Source: Burkholderia sp. BCC0506 (GTDB lineage Bacteria; Pseudomonadota; Gammaproteobacteria; Burkholderiales; Burkholderiaceae). Taken from it: 64,000 bases of DNA. Shown piece by piece: positions 18,001 through 25,957 of the stretch. The number at the start of each line of letters is the position of its first letter. Within the stretch, counting starts at the first letter, position 1. The notes under the pieces were generated by a model, which saw nothing but the letters and a program-made list of their open reading frames with translations, searched no databases and was not told the DNA's origin. The stretch lies in NCBI RefSeq assembly GCF_902833145.1, contig NZ_CADFEN010000001.1:249994-313993 (forward strand), read 5' to 3'. The translations under genes and the position numbers were made by a program.

Positions 18001-19534
18001 CGTTGTTCGAATTGATCGTGTTGTTGTTGCCGAGCGAATACGAGCCCGAGCCCGTGACGGTGCTCGGATCGCCGATCGCGGCGGAATTCGCGCCGCTGAC
18101 GACGTTGCCCGTGCCGATGCTCAGGCTGTTCGCGCCGCTGGCCTGCGCGCCCGCGCCCATCGCGATCGCGTTCGTGCCCGATGCCTTGGCATTCAGGCCG
18201 ACCGACGTGGTTCCGCTTGCGGTGACACCGATCCCCGCATTGGTGCCGATCGCGACGTTGTCGTTGCCGGATACGAGGCTGCCCGCGGAAGCGGCCAGCG
18301 TGCCGTCGTACGTGACGGTACCGTCGCCGCTGCCCATCGCGACGTTGCGCGTACCCGTGACGCCCGACCCGGCACCGCGCATCGCGCTTGCGATGCCGCC
18401 GCCGATTGCGGTGTTCTGCGCGCCTTTCACGAGCGTGCCGGTCGCGAGACCGACCGCGACCGAGCCGGTGTTGGCGGTCGTCGAGCCTGCGCCGGCGCCC
18501 TGGCCCGCCGCAACGGTGCCGTCGCCGATCGCGAGCGCCTGGCCGCCGATCGCGAGCGACGTGTTGCCGCTCGCCTTCGCGCCGTTACCGACTGCGGTGG
18601 CAGCCGCGTTGGTTGCCTGCGCGTTCGGGCCGAGGGCAACGGTATTGGCTGCCGTCGCCTGCGAGCCGATGCCCATCGCAACACCGTAAAACCCGGTCGC
18701 GACGGACTGCCAACCGAGCGCGATCGCGTACTGGTCGCCCGCGCTCGCCGCCGTGCCCAGCGCGATCGCGCCTTGCTGGGCAGCCGTCGCGCCTGCGCCG
18801 GCCGCGAAGGTGTCCTGTGCCGAAGCCATCGCGTTCCCGCCCAATGCGATCGCCTGCAGCGCGGTGGCGGACGACGAGTCACCGATCGCGATCGCCTGCC
18901 CCGAGCCGTGCGTGGCGGCCCCCGTGCCGCCTGTCGCAAAGGCACTCGGGCCGATCGCGATGTTGTTTGTGTCGCTGGCCGCGGTCGAGCCGGCGGTCGC
19001 CGTGCCGACGGCGACCGAGCCGGCGCTCACCGAGTTCGCGAAACTGCCGAGCGCGCTACTGGCGGAACCCTGTGCCTTCGCGCCGGGTCCGATCGCCGCG
19101 GAATTGAGGCCGCTCGCGTTCGCCGACGTCCCGAACGCCGATGCACCTTGAGCGGATGCCTGCGAAAAGATGCCGACGGCCGTGCCGTTGACGCCGCTCG
19201 CCGTGACGTTCGCGCCGATGGCGATCGCGCCGCTCGTCGCCGCGGCATTCGCATTACAGCCGATCGCAATGCCGTTGTTCGTGTTCGCGGTCGCCGTCCC
19301 CGGGCAATTCGTGCCGGAAACCGCCACCTGAGCCGCCGCGCCGCCCGACCACATCGCCATGCTGCCGAGCACGGCGAGCGTCACGGATTTCAGCGCGGCC
19401 GACGTGCCGGTGCCGCGCGCGACGGCTCGGGCCCCGGCACCGGCTTTGCCCTTGCCGTTGGCCCGATCGAGTTCGGATACCGCGACGATTGCGCCGCGTG
19501 CCGCGTTCCACACAGTGCGGTAAGTCTTGTTCAT
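15050..19534 (-). CDS. Trimeric autotransporter adhesin (YadA/Hep-Hag type)
   Basis: A 1494-residue trimeric autotransporter. ATG 19534 gives an extended signal peptide region (MNKTYRTVWNAARGAIVAVS, then a hydrophobic segment ending SGGAAA). The head is made of many 14-residue Hep/Hag repeats with the AIGxxAxAxGxxxxALG pattern and a neck-like GRERQITHVAAGQIS. Next is a low-complexity stalk built from 25-residue SLSTSTST units (about residues 610-900). More head and neck modules (VADGTGQQDAVTVRQL, GKNGTDAVNVSQL) and a short STAVGNSSTASGNGSTAIG stretch follow. The C-terminal membrane anchor ends in VVGAGYQW, the aromatic terminus of YadA barrels. It should form a surface fibre for adhesion or serum resistance. 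An OmpA lipoprotein gene follows, and a two-component system lies upstream. Confidence 0.95.
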   Translation of the reverse strand: MNKTYRTVWNAARGAIVAVSELDRANGKGKAGAGARAVARGTGTSAALKSVTLAVLGSMAMWSGGAAAQVAVSGTNCPGTATANTNNGIAIGCNANAAATSGAIAIGANVTASGVNGTAVGIFSQASAQGASAFGTSANASGLNSAAIGPGAKAQGSASSALGSFANSVSAGSVAVGTATAGSTAASDTNNIAIGPSAFATGGTGAATHGSGQAIAIGDSSSATALQAIALGGNAMASAQDTFAAGAGATAAQQGAIALGTAASAGDQYAIALGWQSVATGFYGVAMGIGSQATAANTVALGPNAQATNAAATAVGNGAKASGNTSLAIGGQALAIGDGTVAAGQGAGAGSTTANTGSVAVGLATGTLVKGAQNTAIGGGIASAMRGAGSGVTGTRNVAMGSGDGTVTYDGTLAASAGSLVSGNDNVAIGTNAGIGVTASGTTSVGLNAKASGTNAIAMGAGAQASGANSLSIGTGNVVSGANSAAIGDPSTVTGSGSYSLGNNNTINSNNAFVVGNGVSVPTGLDGAVVLGNASTVSAAVQTPSAVIGGTTYTFAGGAPAAGDVVSVGAAGRERQITHVAAGQISSSSTDAINGSQLAATNTALDSLSTSTASSITSLSTSTSTGIGSLSTGLSSTNSSVTSLSTSTSTGIGSLSTGLSSTNSSVTSLSTSTSTGIGSLSTGLSSTNSSVTSLSTSTSTGLSSATSSIVSLSTSTSTGIGSLSTGLSTTNSSITSLSTSTSTVVGSLSTGLSSTNSTVTSLSTSTSTIVGSLSTGLSSTNSTVTSLSTSTSTGISSLSTGLSSTNSTITSLSTSTSTIVGSLSTGIGSLSTGIGSLSTGLSTTNSNVTSLSTATSTSIGSLSTGLSSTNSSVTSLSTGLSSTDSNLTSLSTATSTGLGSLSTGLSSIANNNTNLGNSTAGAIGGGATYDPTTGTISAPSYVTYNSDGSTTINNNVGSAIDNINAHGIKYFHANSTAPDSQAVGVDSVAIGPNAISRVDGSIALGSGSVADRAVVPSSGILRNGSASIPFDTTDQTLLGAVSVGDATNKTYRQITNVADGTGQQDAVTVRQLTGALQSFAVTAQKYFHANSTAADSLAVGAESVAVGPTTVVNGDNGVGIGNGAIVDQTAPGGVAIGQAASSAQADAIALGSGATATGAQSVAQGANAVAVSVGSVALGSGARGTATDALALGAGASATFANSVALGAGSLTTVGALTNYVAYGLSSPQSSAGEVNVGNRQITGLAAGKNGTDAVNVSQLDSVANQLTTLIDQRTTNLGGQYTTNPSGGNVPPGSTGSNSSAGGSGAVASGSNSTAVGNSSTASGNGSTAIGVGSTASGNNSTAIGAGSNDGGRSNVVAVGSADSARQVVNVAAGTQGTDAVNVNQLNASVGTALSQANSYTDGQVASLRNSLDSYRRDADGGTATAMAVAGLPQPSGPGKSMVAIAGSVYRGQSGQALGISTISENNHWIYKAAVSTNTRGTYGAVVGAGYQW
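16850..17700 (-). repeat. 75-bp tandem repeats in the adhesin stalk
   Basis: About ten imperfect copies of a 75-bp unit encoding a 25-residue Ser/Thr-rich module (SLSTSTSTGIGSLSTGLSST then NSSVT). Two adjacent copies, 17487-17561 and 17562-17636, are identical base for base, which points to recent duplication. Copy number should vary by slippage or recombination and would change fibre length in multiples of 25 residues without shifting the frame. Confidence 0.85.
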
Positions 19535-20117
19535 GGATTTCTGCCGGTAAGCGGCGCGCGCCATCCGCGCACCGGGCCAGCCAGGAATGCCGGGCGCGCT
19601 GAATGTCTGTCGAGCCGTGTGAAAACTGTATTTATCGGGAAACGAGTCTTGCGATAAGGCGATTTCGATCAATCGATTGCTCGCGTCAGGCCGAAAATAA
19701 TCACTTCAGCCCATCGAATTGTTTATGCCTTTTTTGCGGGCAAATTCGATTAATCGAAACGGGCAAGAACCCGTTGGTCCATAGAATAAGGGAAAGGTAT
19801 TCCGGGACGAGAGCGGGCAAATCTGAATAATTGTGAGCGAAATGTGAACAAAGAAAACGGGTGTGCGGAGACGACCGACGGGCGAAGCTTCCCGGCAGAT
19901 CGGCCGGCGGTCGAGTGACGGTTTTCGGTCGTTCGAGATGGTTTTTCGCAACAAAATGAATGCAGTTTGCGGCGAATTTGGATAACGGCTGGAAGGCGCG
20001 AAAAAACGTAAGTTCTTTAAATCGATGCAATGGAAATGCCGCGGCGTTATGCGGCGATTCGGCGGCGGCTTTCGAGCCGGCGACGGAATCGGGAAAAACG
20101 GCGCCGCGCGCCGGGTT
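19535..20117. other. Lower-GC region upstream of adhesin gene, 583 bp
   Basis: The stretch between the kinase stop and the adhesin start. The part from about 19640 to 20030 is clearly more AT-rich than its surroundings, with runs of A and T. This fits a regulated promoter region for the adhesin, possibly a site for H-NS-like silencing (inference). Open frames on the minus strand (about 19701-20030) lack a ribosome site and family features. A terminator for the kinase gene lies at its right end. Confidence 0.5.
20094..20112 (-). terminator. Terminator after CHASE2 kinase gene
   Basis: Read on the minus strand, GGCGC-GCG-GCGCC is followed directly by GTTTTT, a few bases beyond the kinase stop codon. 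Confidence 0.6.
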
Positions 20118-22505
20118 TCAACGATCGCGCGGCGCGGCGCTTCGAGGCAGAAGCAGCGTGAAGACCGACCCGCGTCCGACGGCGCTGTCGACGCGGATTT
20201 CTCCGCCGAGCGCGTCGATCACCTGCTTGACGAACGCGAGCCCGAGGCCATGGCCGGCACTCGCGCCGCTCGCGTCGATGCGGAAAAACTCGGTGAAGAG
20301 GTTCGGCAATTGATGTTGCGGTATGCCGACACCGGTATCGGCGACCGTCACGCGCCAGCGGTCCCCGCTTTCGTCGGCCGCGACGGCGACGGTTGCGCCC
20401 TCGGGGCTGAACCGGATCGCATTGTCGATCAGATTCGCGAATGCGCGCCGCAGCAGCAACGCATCGGCGACGACGAGCATCCCCGGCTCCGCGTTCAACC
20501 GGATCGTGATCCGCTTCGCGCTCGCATGCGCCCACAGATCGTCGGCCGCGTCGCCGAGCAGCGGCACGAGATCGACTTCCGTCGCTTTCGGCGAGCGCGC
20601 CTGCGCGCGTGCGAGCAGCAGGAACTGGTCGGCGAGCGTGAGCGTCTTGCGCGCGTAATGGGCGACGAGATCGACGAACAGCGCTTCGGGCAATGCGCGC
20701 GGCGCTTCGCGACGCTGTTCGATCAGCGTGAGTATCGCGGCCTGCGGGGAGCGCATGTCGTGCGACAGAAAGCGCAGCGCGGTATCGCGCTGGCGTTCGG
20801 CGGCGCGCAACGGGGTGACGTCGGCAACGTGAAAGATCAGCATCCCGTCGCTCGTTTCGCGTGCGGGCACGATCGCGCATTTCACCAGCAACGACCGTTG
20901 CTTCGCATTGACGATCTCGAGGCCGTCCATCGGCGCGGGCGTTTCGCTGGCGTGCGCGGCGCCGTTGCGCTCGGCCAGCGTTCGCAGCGCGCGGTGCACG
21001 TATCGGTCCACGTCGTCCGATGCGGTCATCGCGCGCAGCACGTGGGCCGCATGGCGGCCGGTAGCCGGCGGCAGCGCACCGCGCTGCGCCGCATTTGTCC
21101 CGTACAGGTCGAGCGCCAGGCGGTTCGCGAGCATCACGGCACCCGAAGCCGAAGCGAGGAGCGTGGCTTCCGGCAGGCTGTTCATCCATTCGGAAATCAG
21201 ATGCGCGGAGCGCCGCAGGCGCGCGATCATCGCGCTCATCACGATCACCCGCCGGCGGAACGGATCGATCGCGTTCGTGTGAGCGGGGGTGTCGCCCGGC
21301 AGACACGGGTCCGCGATCGCGCGCTCGGCTTCGCGGGTCAGATAGCGCAGCAACGTTTCCTGCCGCCGCCATGCGCTGAGCGCATACGCCAGCACGCACG
21401 CGGCTACCGCCGTGGCCGGAAAGCAGAACAGATGCGCGGTCTTCAGCAACAGCAGCGACGTGGCGCACAGCGCGAGCGCGATGACCGTGGAAGCGAGCAG
21501 GGCGGCGCGCGGGCCGAGCGCGCACAGTGCCGCGCAAAGCCACGGCAGCACGGCGAGGCTGAACAGCAACTGGGCGGGCCACGATGCGCTGCGCACGAGC
21601 GATCCGCTTGCGAGCGCGTAAGTGGCTTGCGCGACGAACTCGACGCCGGCGCGCGACGGCGGCGCGTGGCCCGGCGTGACGAAGTGCGTGTCCGCGATGC
21701 CCGCGGTCGGCCCGACGAGCACGATCGCATCCTTGAGCAAGCCTGGATCGATGCGACCTTCGAGCGCGTCGACGAAGGGCACCGTGCGATACGGAGGGGA
21801 GGAACCGAGCGGCACGTAGCGGCGGCACGCCGTGGTCCAGCGAATCGCGCGACGGGCCGGCGGCTCGTCGCATTCCGCGAACGGCACGCCGCTTGCACGG
21901 AGCAGCGATGCGCTCATGTGCTCGTAGTCGAGATTCGGCGGCCCTTCCCGCAGATAGAAGCTGCGCAACACGTCGTCCGCGTTCGGTGCGGCGTTGACCT
22001 GCGCGATCGCGAATGCGCCGCGCGCGATCGGCTCGAGCGGCGGCACCACGTTCGGCAACCCGTCCCCATCGTCGTCGGCCACCACGGCCGGCAGGACCAC
22101 ACGGCCGTTGCGCTCGATCGCGCTGGCCAGCCACGCGTCGCCCGCGGGCAGGATTCTGCCCGGATGCGTCATCGCGACGTCGAGCCCGATGGCGGCCACG
22201 CCCGCCGCGCTCAGCCGGTCGATCAGCGTCGCATAGTCGGCGCGCTTGACCGGCCATCCGCCCAGTGCCTTCGCGCTCGCGCCGTCGATCGCGATCAGCA
22301 CGACCTTTTGCGGCGACGGCCGCTGCAGCAGCGGCTGCACGATGTCGAAGAAGAACAGGTCGGCGCGACGCAGCACGCCGGAGCTCGTCAGCACCACGCA
22401 CAGCAACAGCACGAACGCACCCATCACGATGCATTCGCGCACGAAACCGTCGGGAATACGCAGCGCGTCGCCACGCATCAGATGTGACTCATTGCACGCA
22501 CGCAT
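20118..22505 (-). CDS. CHASE2-domain sensor histidine kinase
   Basis: A 795-residue membrane sensor kinase. An N-terminal helix is followed by an extracytoplasmic CHASE2 domain (about residues 55-330; VVLIAIDGASAKALGGWP, VLVGPTAGIADTHFVTPG). Three transmembrane helices (about 335-420) and a PAS-like segment (about 450-560) come next. The HisKA motif has its phospho-acceptor His near residue 580 (RFLSHDMRSPQAA), and the ATPase domain carries NLIDNAIRFSPEG, DTGVGIP and GHGLGLAFVKQ. The start could also be ATG 22478. Only 15 bases separate it from the stop of the response regulator gene, so the two form one operon. With the adhesin and OmpA genes downstream on the same strand, it is a plausible controller of adhesin expression (inference). 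Confidence 0.93.
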   Translation of the reverse strand: MRACNESHLMRGDALRIPDGFVRECIVMGAFVLLLCVVLTSSGVLRRADLFFFDIVQPLLQRPSPQKVVLIAIDGASAKALGGWPVKRADYATLIDRLSAAGVAAIGLDVAMTHPGRILPAGDAWLASAIERNGRVVLPAVVADDDGDGLPNVVPPLEPIARGAFAIAQVNAAPNADDVLRSFYLREGPPNLDYEHMSASLLRASGVPFAECDEPPARRAIRWTTACRRYVPLGSSPPYRTVPFVDALEGRIDPGLLKDAIVLVGPTAGIADTHFVTPGHAPPSRAGVEFVAQATYALASGSLVRSASWPAQLLFSLAVLPWLCAALCALGPRAALLASTVIALALCATSLLLLKTAHLFCFPATAVAACVLAYALSAWRRQETLLRYLTREAERAIADPCLPGDTPAHTNAIDPFRRRVIVMSAMIARLRRSAHLISEWMNSLPEATLLASASGAVMLANRLALDLYGTNAAQRGALPPATGRHAAHVLRAMTASDDVDRYVHRALRTLAERNGAAHASETPAPMDGLEIVNAKQRSLLVKCAIVPARETSDGMLIFHVADVTPLRAAERQRDTALRFLSHDMRSPQAAILTLIEQRREAPRALPEALFVDLVAHYARKTLTLADQFLLLARAQARSPKATEVDLVPLLGDAADDLWAHASAKRITIRLNAEPGMLVVADALLLRRAFANLIDNAIRFSPEGATVAVAADESGDRWRVTVADTGVGIPQHQLPNLFTEFFRIDASGASAGHGLGLAFVKQVIDALGGEIRVDSAVGRGSVFTLLLPRSAAPRDR

Positions 22506-22520
22506 GCGTCGACGGCGCCC

Positions 22521-23303
22521 TTACTCACACTCGAGTCCGGCAGCCGCCAGCGGAGGCGGCGACACAGGCCGCGCGAGCGGACTGCGTTGGGCTGACGCGT
22601 TGTCGCGATCGCGGCCCGACGGCACGGCTTCGAGGCGATAGCCGTGCGTGTAGACGGAGCTCAGGCGCAACCCGTTCTCGGGCCCGAGCGCGAGCTTTTG
22701 CCGTATCCGGTAAATGTGGGTGTCGAGCGTGCGGGACTCCGGATCGAGCTCGCGCCCCCACGTGCTCATGCACACCAGCTTGCGCGACAGCAGCTTGCCG
22801 AGGTTGCCGAAGAAGAGTTCGGCAAGGTCGAATTCCTTCGGCGTGAGCCTGATCGGCGCGCCGCGCAACAGGATCGTGCGCTCGCGCGGGTTCAGCACGT
22901 AGTCGCCGGCGCGGATCAGGCCGGGGCGGTCGGTATCGCGCGCCGAGCGCTTCAGCAGCGCGTTCACGCGGCTCGCGAGTTCGCCGGCGCGAAACGGCTT
23001 CGTCACGTAGTCGTCGGCGCCGGCATCCATCGCCAGCACGATGTCGTCTTCGAGCGCCTTGCTCGTCACGAACAGCACGGCGGGCGACGTGCCGAGCGTG
23101 CGGCGAATCCAGTACAGCACTTCGAAGCCGCTCATCGCGGGCAGCAGCCAGTCCAGGATCACGAGGTCGAACGGCTGCGCGCGCAACAGTCCTTGCGCCG
23201 ACGCGCCGTCATGCACTTCCACCACCTCGTGTCCAAGCGGTGCCACGACGCGCGCCGCGGCGCTCGCATGAACGGGATCATCTTCGACTATCAGCACACG
23301 CAT
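22521..23303 (-). CDS. OmpR-family response regulator
   Basis: A 260-residue two-domain regulator. The receiver domain (about 1-115) has the acidic pair VEDD, the phospho-acceptor Asp near residue 52 (LVILDWLLPAMSG) and Lys in VTKPFRAGE. A winged-helix DNA-binding domain follows (ILLRGAPIRLTPKEFDLAELF, then SRTLDTHIYRIRQKLAL). The last 40 residues after the winged helix are a Pro/Ala/Ser-rich tail beyond the usual family end. ATG 23303 is preceded by AAGGA. It is cotranscribed with the CHASE2 kinase gene that follows by 15 bases, which should be its partner. Confidence 0.93.
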   Translation of the reverse strand: MRVLIVEDDPVHASAAARVVAPLGHEVVEVHDGASAQGLLRAQPFDLVILDWLLPAMSGFEVLYWIRRTLGTSPAVLFVTSKALEDDIVLAMDAGADDYVTKPFRAGELASRVNALLKRSARDTDRPGLIRAGDYVLNPRERTILLRGAPIRLTPKEFDLAELFFGNLGKLLSRKLVCMSTWGRELDPESRTLDTHIYRIRQKLALGPENGLRLSSVYTHGYRLEAVPSGRDRDNASAQRSPLARPVSPPPLAAAGLECE

Positions 23304-23956
23304 CGGGGCGTCATCCTTGTCACAAGCACGTGGGCGGCACCGCACACGTCGTCATTTCGTCCTTGGTCGCGGCCGCGCGCGTGCCGGCGCCAGACCGATG
23401 GACGCACGCCGGCCGGGGCCGGGCGAGGCAGGGGAACGGGCGCGCCATGGGTTCTGCGCACCCGGGGAGAAAACATCGAACCGCGCGATCCGCGCGCGCC
23501 CTGCTGCGGCGAGCGCGCTACGCAGTCATGGCCATCTGCGGTGAGCCTTCGCGTTCGGGATCCGATGTCGAACGGCGCCGGAGCAGGGCGCGCGTGGAAG
23601 GGCTAATTGAGGTAAATGTCGAGCATGTTTAAGGGCGTTCTGCCGGGCTCTCAGCATCAGGATGCTCATGGTTGCCATGCCCTCGTCAGGCTGCGGGTGT
23701 TTCGATCGTGCTTGGGTCGGCCGCGTGGCGCGGTGCGTGTCGCGCAGCGAATATCGGTGCGCTCCTCGGTCATGCCGTGCGCAATTTTTTCCGATTCGGC
23801 GATACGGTCGCTGCTGGCGTGACAATGGGCGGGAACCCAAGTGTCGGCGGATTTTCGCACAAGGGTCAGGGTTTGTCATGCGACGACAGACGTTGAATCG
23901 TCGTCGCGGCAACGCGCTCGCCGATCACCTGCCCGTGACCGGCGGCAACGGGCCGA
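23304..23956. other. Intergenic region, 653 bp
   Basis: Long stretch upstream of the response regulator and downstream of the minus-strand binding-protein gene. It contains a small palindrome, AGCATC-AG-GATGCT (23653-23666), and an AT-richer patch near 23600-23640 that may be a promoter. The overlapping frames I examined have no family match, ribosome site or coding-like composition, so I call no gene here. Confidence 0.45.
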
Positions 23957-24691
23957 TCAGGCGGCCGGCGCGACCGATGCGCCCGCGATGCCGTGCCGGC
24001 GCAGCGAATCGGCGACGAAGCCCGACGCCTTCATGTCCTCGACGAATGCGGCCAGTGTCGCCGCGGCCGCGGCGCCGCGGCTCTTCGGCACGCCCATCGC
24101 CTGCCGGATCACCATGAAGCGCGCGTCGAGCAGGCGCAGGCCGGGCGTTTTCGCGGCGTCGGCTTCGAGCTGCTGCTTCACGCCGGCCGCCACTTCGAGC
24201 CGCTGTTCGACGAACGTCGGTACGACCGCCTGCGACGTCGGTGCGCGCACGATCTGCGCGGCCTTCAGTTCGCGGGTGAGAAACAGGTCGTAGGCGCTGC
24301 CCTTGCCGACGGCCACGCGGTTGTGCGGCTGGTCGACGTCCGCGTTGGTGCGGATCGACGATGCGTCCGGCACGAGATAGAAGCCTTCGATCAGCACGTA
24401 CGGCGCGGTGAACGCGACCGTTTCGCCGCGCAGCGGATCGACCGCGAAGAAGCCGAAATCGGCGCGCTCGTCGGTCAGCGCCTGCACCGATTGGCCGGCG
24501 GTGTCGAACACCACGAGTTCGAGGTCGGCCGACAGGCGCTCGGCGAACGCACGGGCGAGGTCGATCGATACGCCGAACGGTTCGCCCGTTGCCGGGTCGC
24601 GGTTCGCGAGGATCGGATTGCCGAGGTTGATCGAGGCGCGGAGCTTGCCGGTGGGCGTGAAGGCGGAGACGACAGCGGGAGCGATGGGCAT
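23957..24691 (-). CDS. Signal-less family 3 solute-binding protein
   Basis: A 244-residue protein with the fold pattern of periplasmic amino-acid binding proteins: GEPFGVSIDLARAFAERL, ADFGFFAVDPLRGETVAF, RVAVGKGSAYDLFLTREL. From ATG 24691 (MPIAPAVVSAFTPTG) there is no signal peptide, and the in-frame extension upstream is arginine-rich and not signal-like. The protein should therefore stay in the cytoplasm, where it could act as a ligand sensor, a carrier or an enzyme like cyclohexadienyl dehydratase relatives; none is proven. No transporter genes adjoin it. It is divergent from chrB. A second protein of this kind occurs at 56439-57176. Confidence 0.85.
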   Translation of the reverse strand: MPIAPAVVSAFTPTGKLRASINLGNPILANRDPATGEPFGVSIDLARAFAERLSADLELVVFDTAGQSVQALTDERADFGFFAVDPLRGETVAFTAPYVLIEGFYLVPDASSIRTNADVDQPHNRVAVGKGSAYDLFLTRELKAAQIVRAPTSQAVVPTFVEQRLEVAAGVKQQLEADAAKTPGLRLLDARFMVIRQAMGVPKSRGAAAAATLAAFVEDMKASGFVADSLRRHGIAGASVAPAA

Positions 24692-24940
24692 GAGCGGACT
24701 CGCGGGAGGCGTAGGGTCGGTCGGGTGACGGGATGCGCGACGGTGCGTCGATGTCGAGCTTATCACCCGAACGCCGGGCGTAGCGTATCGCGGCGCGCAC
24801 GGCGCGCGATGGAGACGGAGCGGGTCGGCGAACGCCGACGGCGCGGTTGCATCGACGATCGCCCGCGACGCTGGAGCGAAAGCATGCCGGCGCACGGCAT
24901 TTCAGGGATCAGACACGAGTTCGTAGCGATCTCTACAGAA

Positions 24941-24969
24941 TTGCAGCTTTCGCGACGGCCCATTATGCT
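24941..24969 (+). promoter_or_regulatory. Sigma-70 type promoter of chrB
   Basis: TTGCAG (24941-24946) and TATGCT (24964-24969) are separated by 17 bases. The chrB ATG starts 7 bases after the -10, which is where transcription should begin, so the message would be leaderless. Confidence 0.6.
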
Positions 24970-24975
24970 GCCGTC

Positions 24976-25938
24976 ATGAATCCCGTCCCGACTTCGTGGC
25001 TCCTGTTGATCGTCAGTCTGCCGACTGCCGGCGCGACCGCGCGCATGCGCATCTGGCGTACCGTCAAGGCGCTTGGCTGCGGCGCACTGCGGGACGGCGC
25101 CTACCTGTTGCCCGCGCATGCCGAGCAGGCGGCGCAGTTGCGTGAGCTCGCCGACGAGGCCCGTAACGGCGAGGGGCAGGCGTGGTTGCTGGATGTCCGT
25201 GCGGACGACCCCGCGGACGAAGACGCGTACAAGGCGCTGTTCGATCGCGCGGCCGATTACACGGGCTGGCTTGCCGAGCTTTCGGAGGCTCGCAAGACGC
25301 TGCCCGAACTGGCGGCAGCCGATCTCAATCGCGTGCAACGCCGCCACGCTCGCACGTACGAGGCGATTCGGAGCATCGACTTCTTTCCCGGCGAAACGTC
25401 GCTGCGCGCACATGCGCAATGGCGGGATTTCACCGCCGCGATCGAAGCGTTGCGCTCTCCCGGCGAGCCGCATGCCGCCCAGCGCGGCATCCCGCGCCGC
25501 GACCCTGCGCAATATCAGGGAAGGCTGTGGGCGACGCGCCGTCACCTGTGGGTGGATCGCGTCGCCAGCGCATGGCTGATTCGGCGTTTCATCGATCCGC
25601 ATGCGCGCTTCGTGTGGCTGGACAACCTCGCCGATTGTCCGGCCGACGCACTGGGCTTCGATTTCGACGGCGCTCCGTTCACGCATGTGGGCGATCGCGT
25701 GTCGTTCGAGGTGCTGGTCGCGAGCTTCGGCCTCGGCGACAACGAAGGGCTCGTCCGGCTGGGGGCCATGGTGCATGCACTGGATGTCGGCGGCGCCACC
25801 CTGCCGGAAGCCGGCGGATTCGAGGCCATTCTCGCGGGCGCCCGAAAGCGCGTGGCCGACGACGACGCGCTGCTGGCCGAGATCGGCGCGGTACTCGATT
25901 CGTTGTACGTACATTTCCGTGGCAATCGAAAACCCTGA
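24976..25938 (+). CDS. chrB: Chromate resistance protein ChrB
   Basis: A 320-residue ChrB. The N-terminal domain (about 1-140: SWLLLIVSLPTAGATARMRIWR, then ALRDGAYLLP) is followed by the ChrB C-terminal domain (about 165-315: RRHLWVDRVASAWLIRRFID, FTHVGDRVSFEVL, GLVRLGAMVHALD). ChrB proteins act as chromate-responsive regulators of chr operons. The ATG at 24976 has no Shine-Dalgarno site and lies right behind a promoter -10 element, suggesting leaderless translation. It is followed after 19 bases by chrA and then by a stand-alone ChrB-C protein gene. Confidence 0.92.
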   Translation: MNPVPTSWLLLIVSLPTAGATARMRIWRTVKALGCGALRDGAYLLPAHAEQAAQLRELADEARNGEGQAWLLDVRADDPADEDAYKALFDRAADYTGWLAELSEARKTLPELAAADLNRVQRRHARTYEAIRSIDFFPGETSLRAHAQWRDFTAAIEALRSPGEPHAAQRGIPRRDPAQYQGRLWATRRHLWVDRVASAWLIRRFIDPHARFVWLDNLADCPADALGFDFDGAPFTHVGDRVSFEVLVASFGLGDNEGLVRLGAMVHALDVGGATLPEAGGFEAILAGARKRVADDDALLAEIGAVLDSLYVHFRGNRKP

Positions 25939-25957
25939 CCTTTCTGCGCGCCTCGAC

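Noticed and set aside
14825-19657. Plus-strand open frames of up to 741 codons opposite the adhesin, including a repetitive Asp/Val-rich one (16779-17810)
   Set aside because: They are mirror images of the adhesin repeats; the minus-strand product has signal, head, stalk and anchor in order.
19701-20030. A 109-codon minus-strand frame upstream of the adhesin
   Set aside because: No ribosome site or recognisable domain, and it lies in an AT-rich regulatory-looking region.
20025-22487. An 820-codon plus-strand frame opposite the CHASE2 kinase
   Set aside because: Arginine/histidine-rich shadow; the minus-strand kinase has all catalytic boxes.
23526-23912. A 128-codon minus-strand frame in the gap upstream of the response regulator
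   Set aside because: Arg/His/Pro-rich product with no family features or ribosome site.
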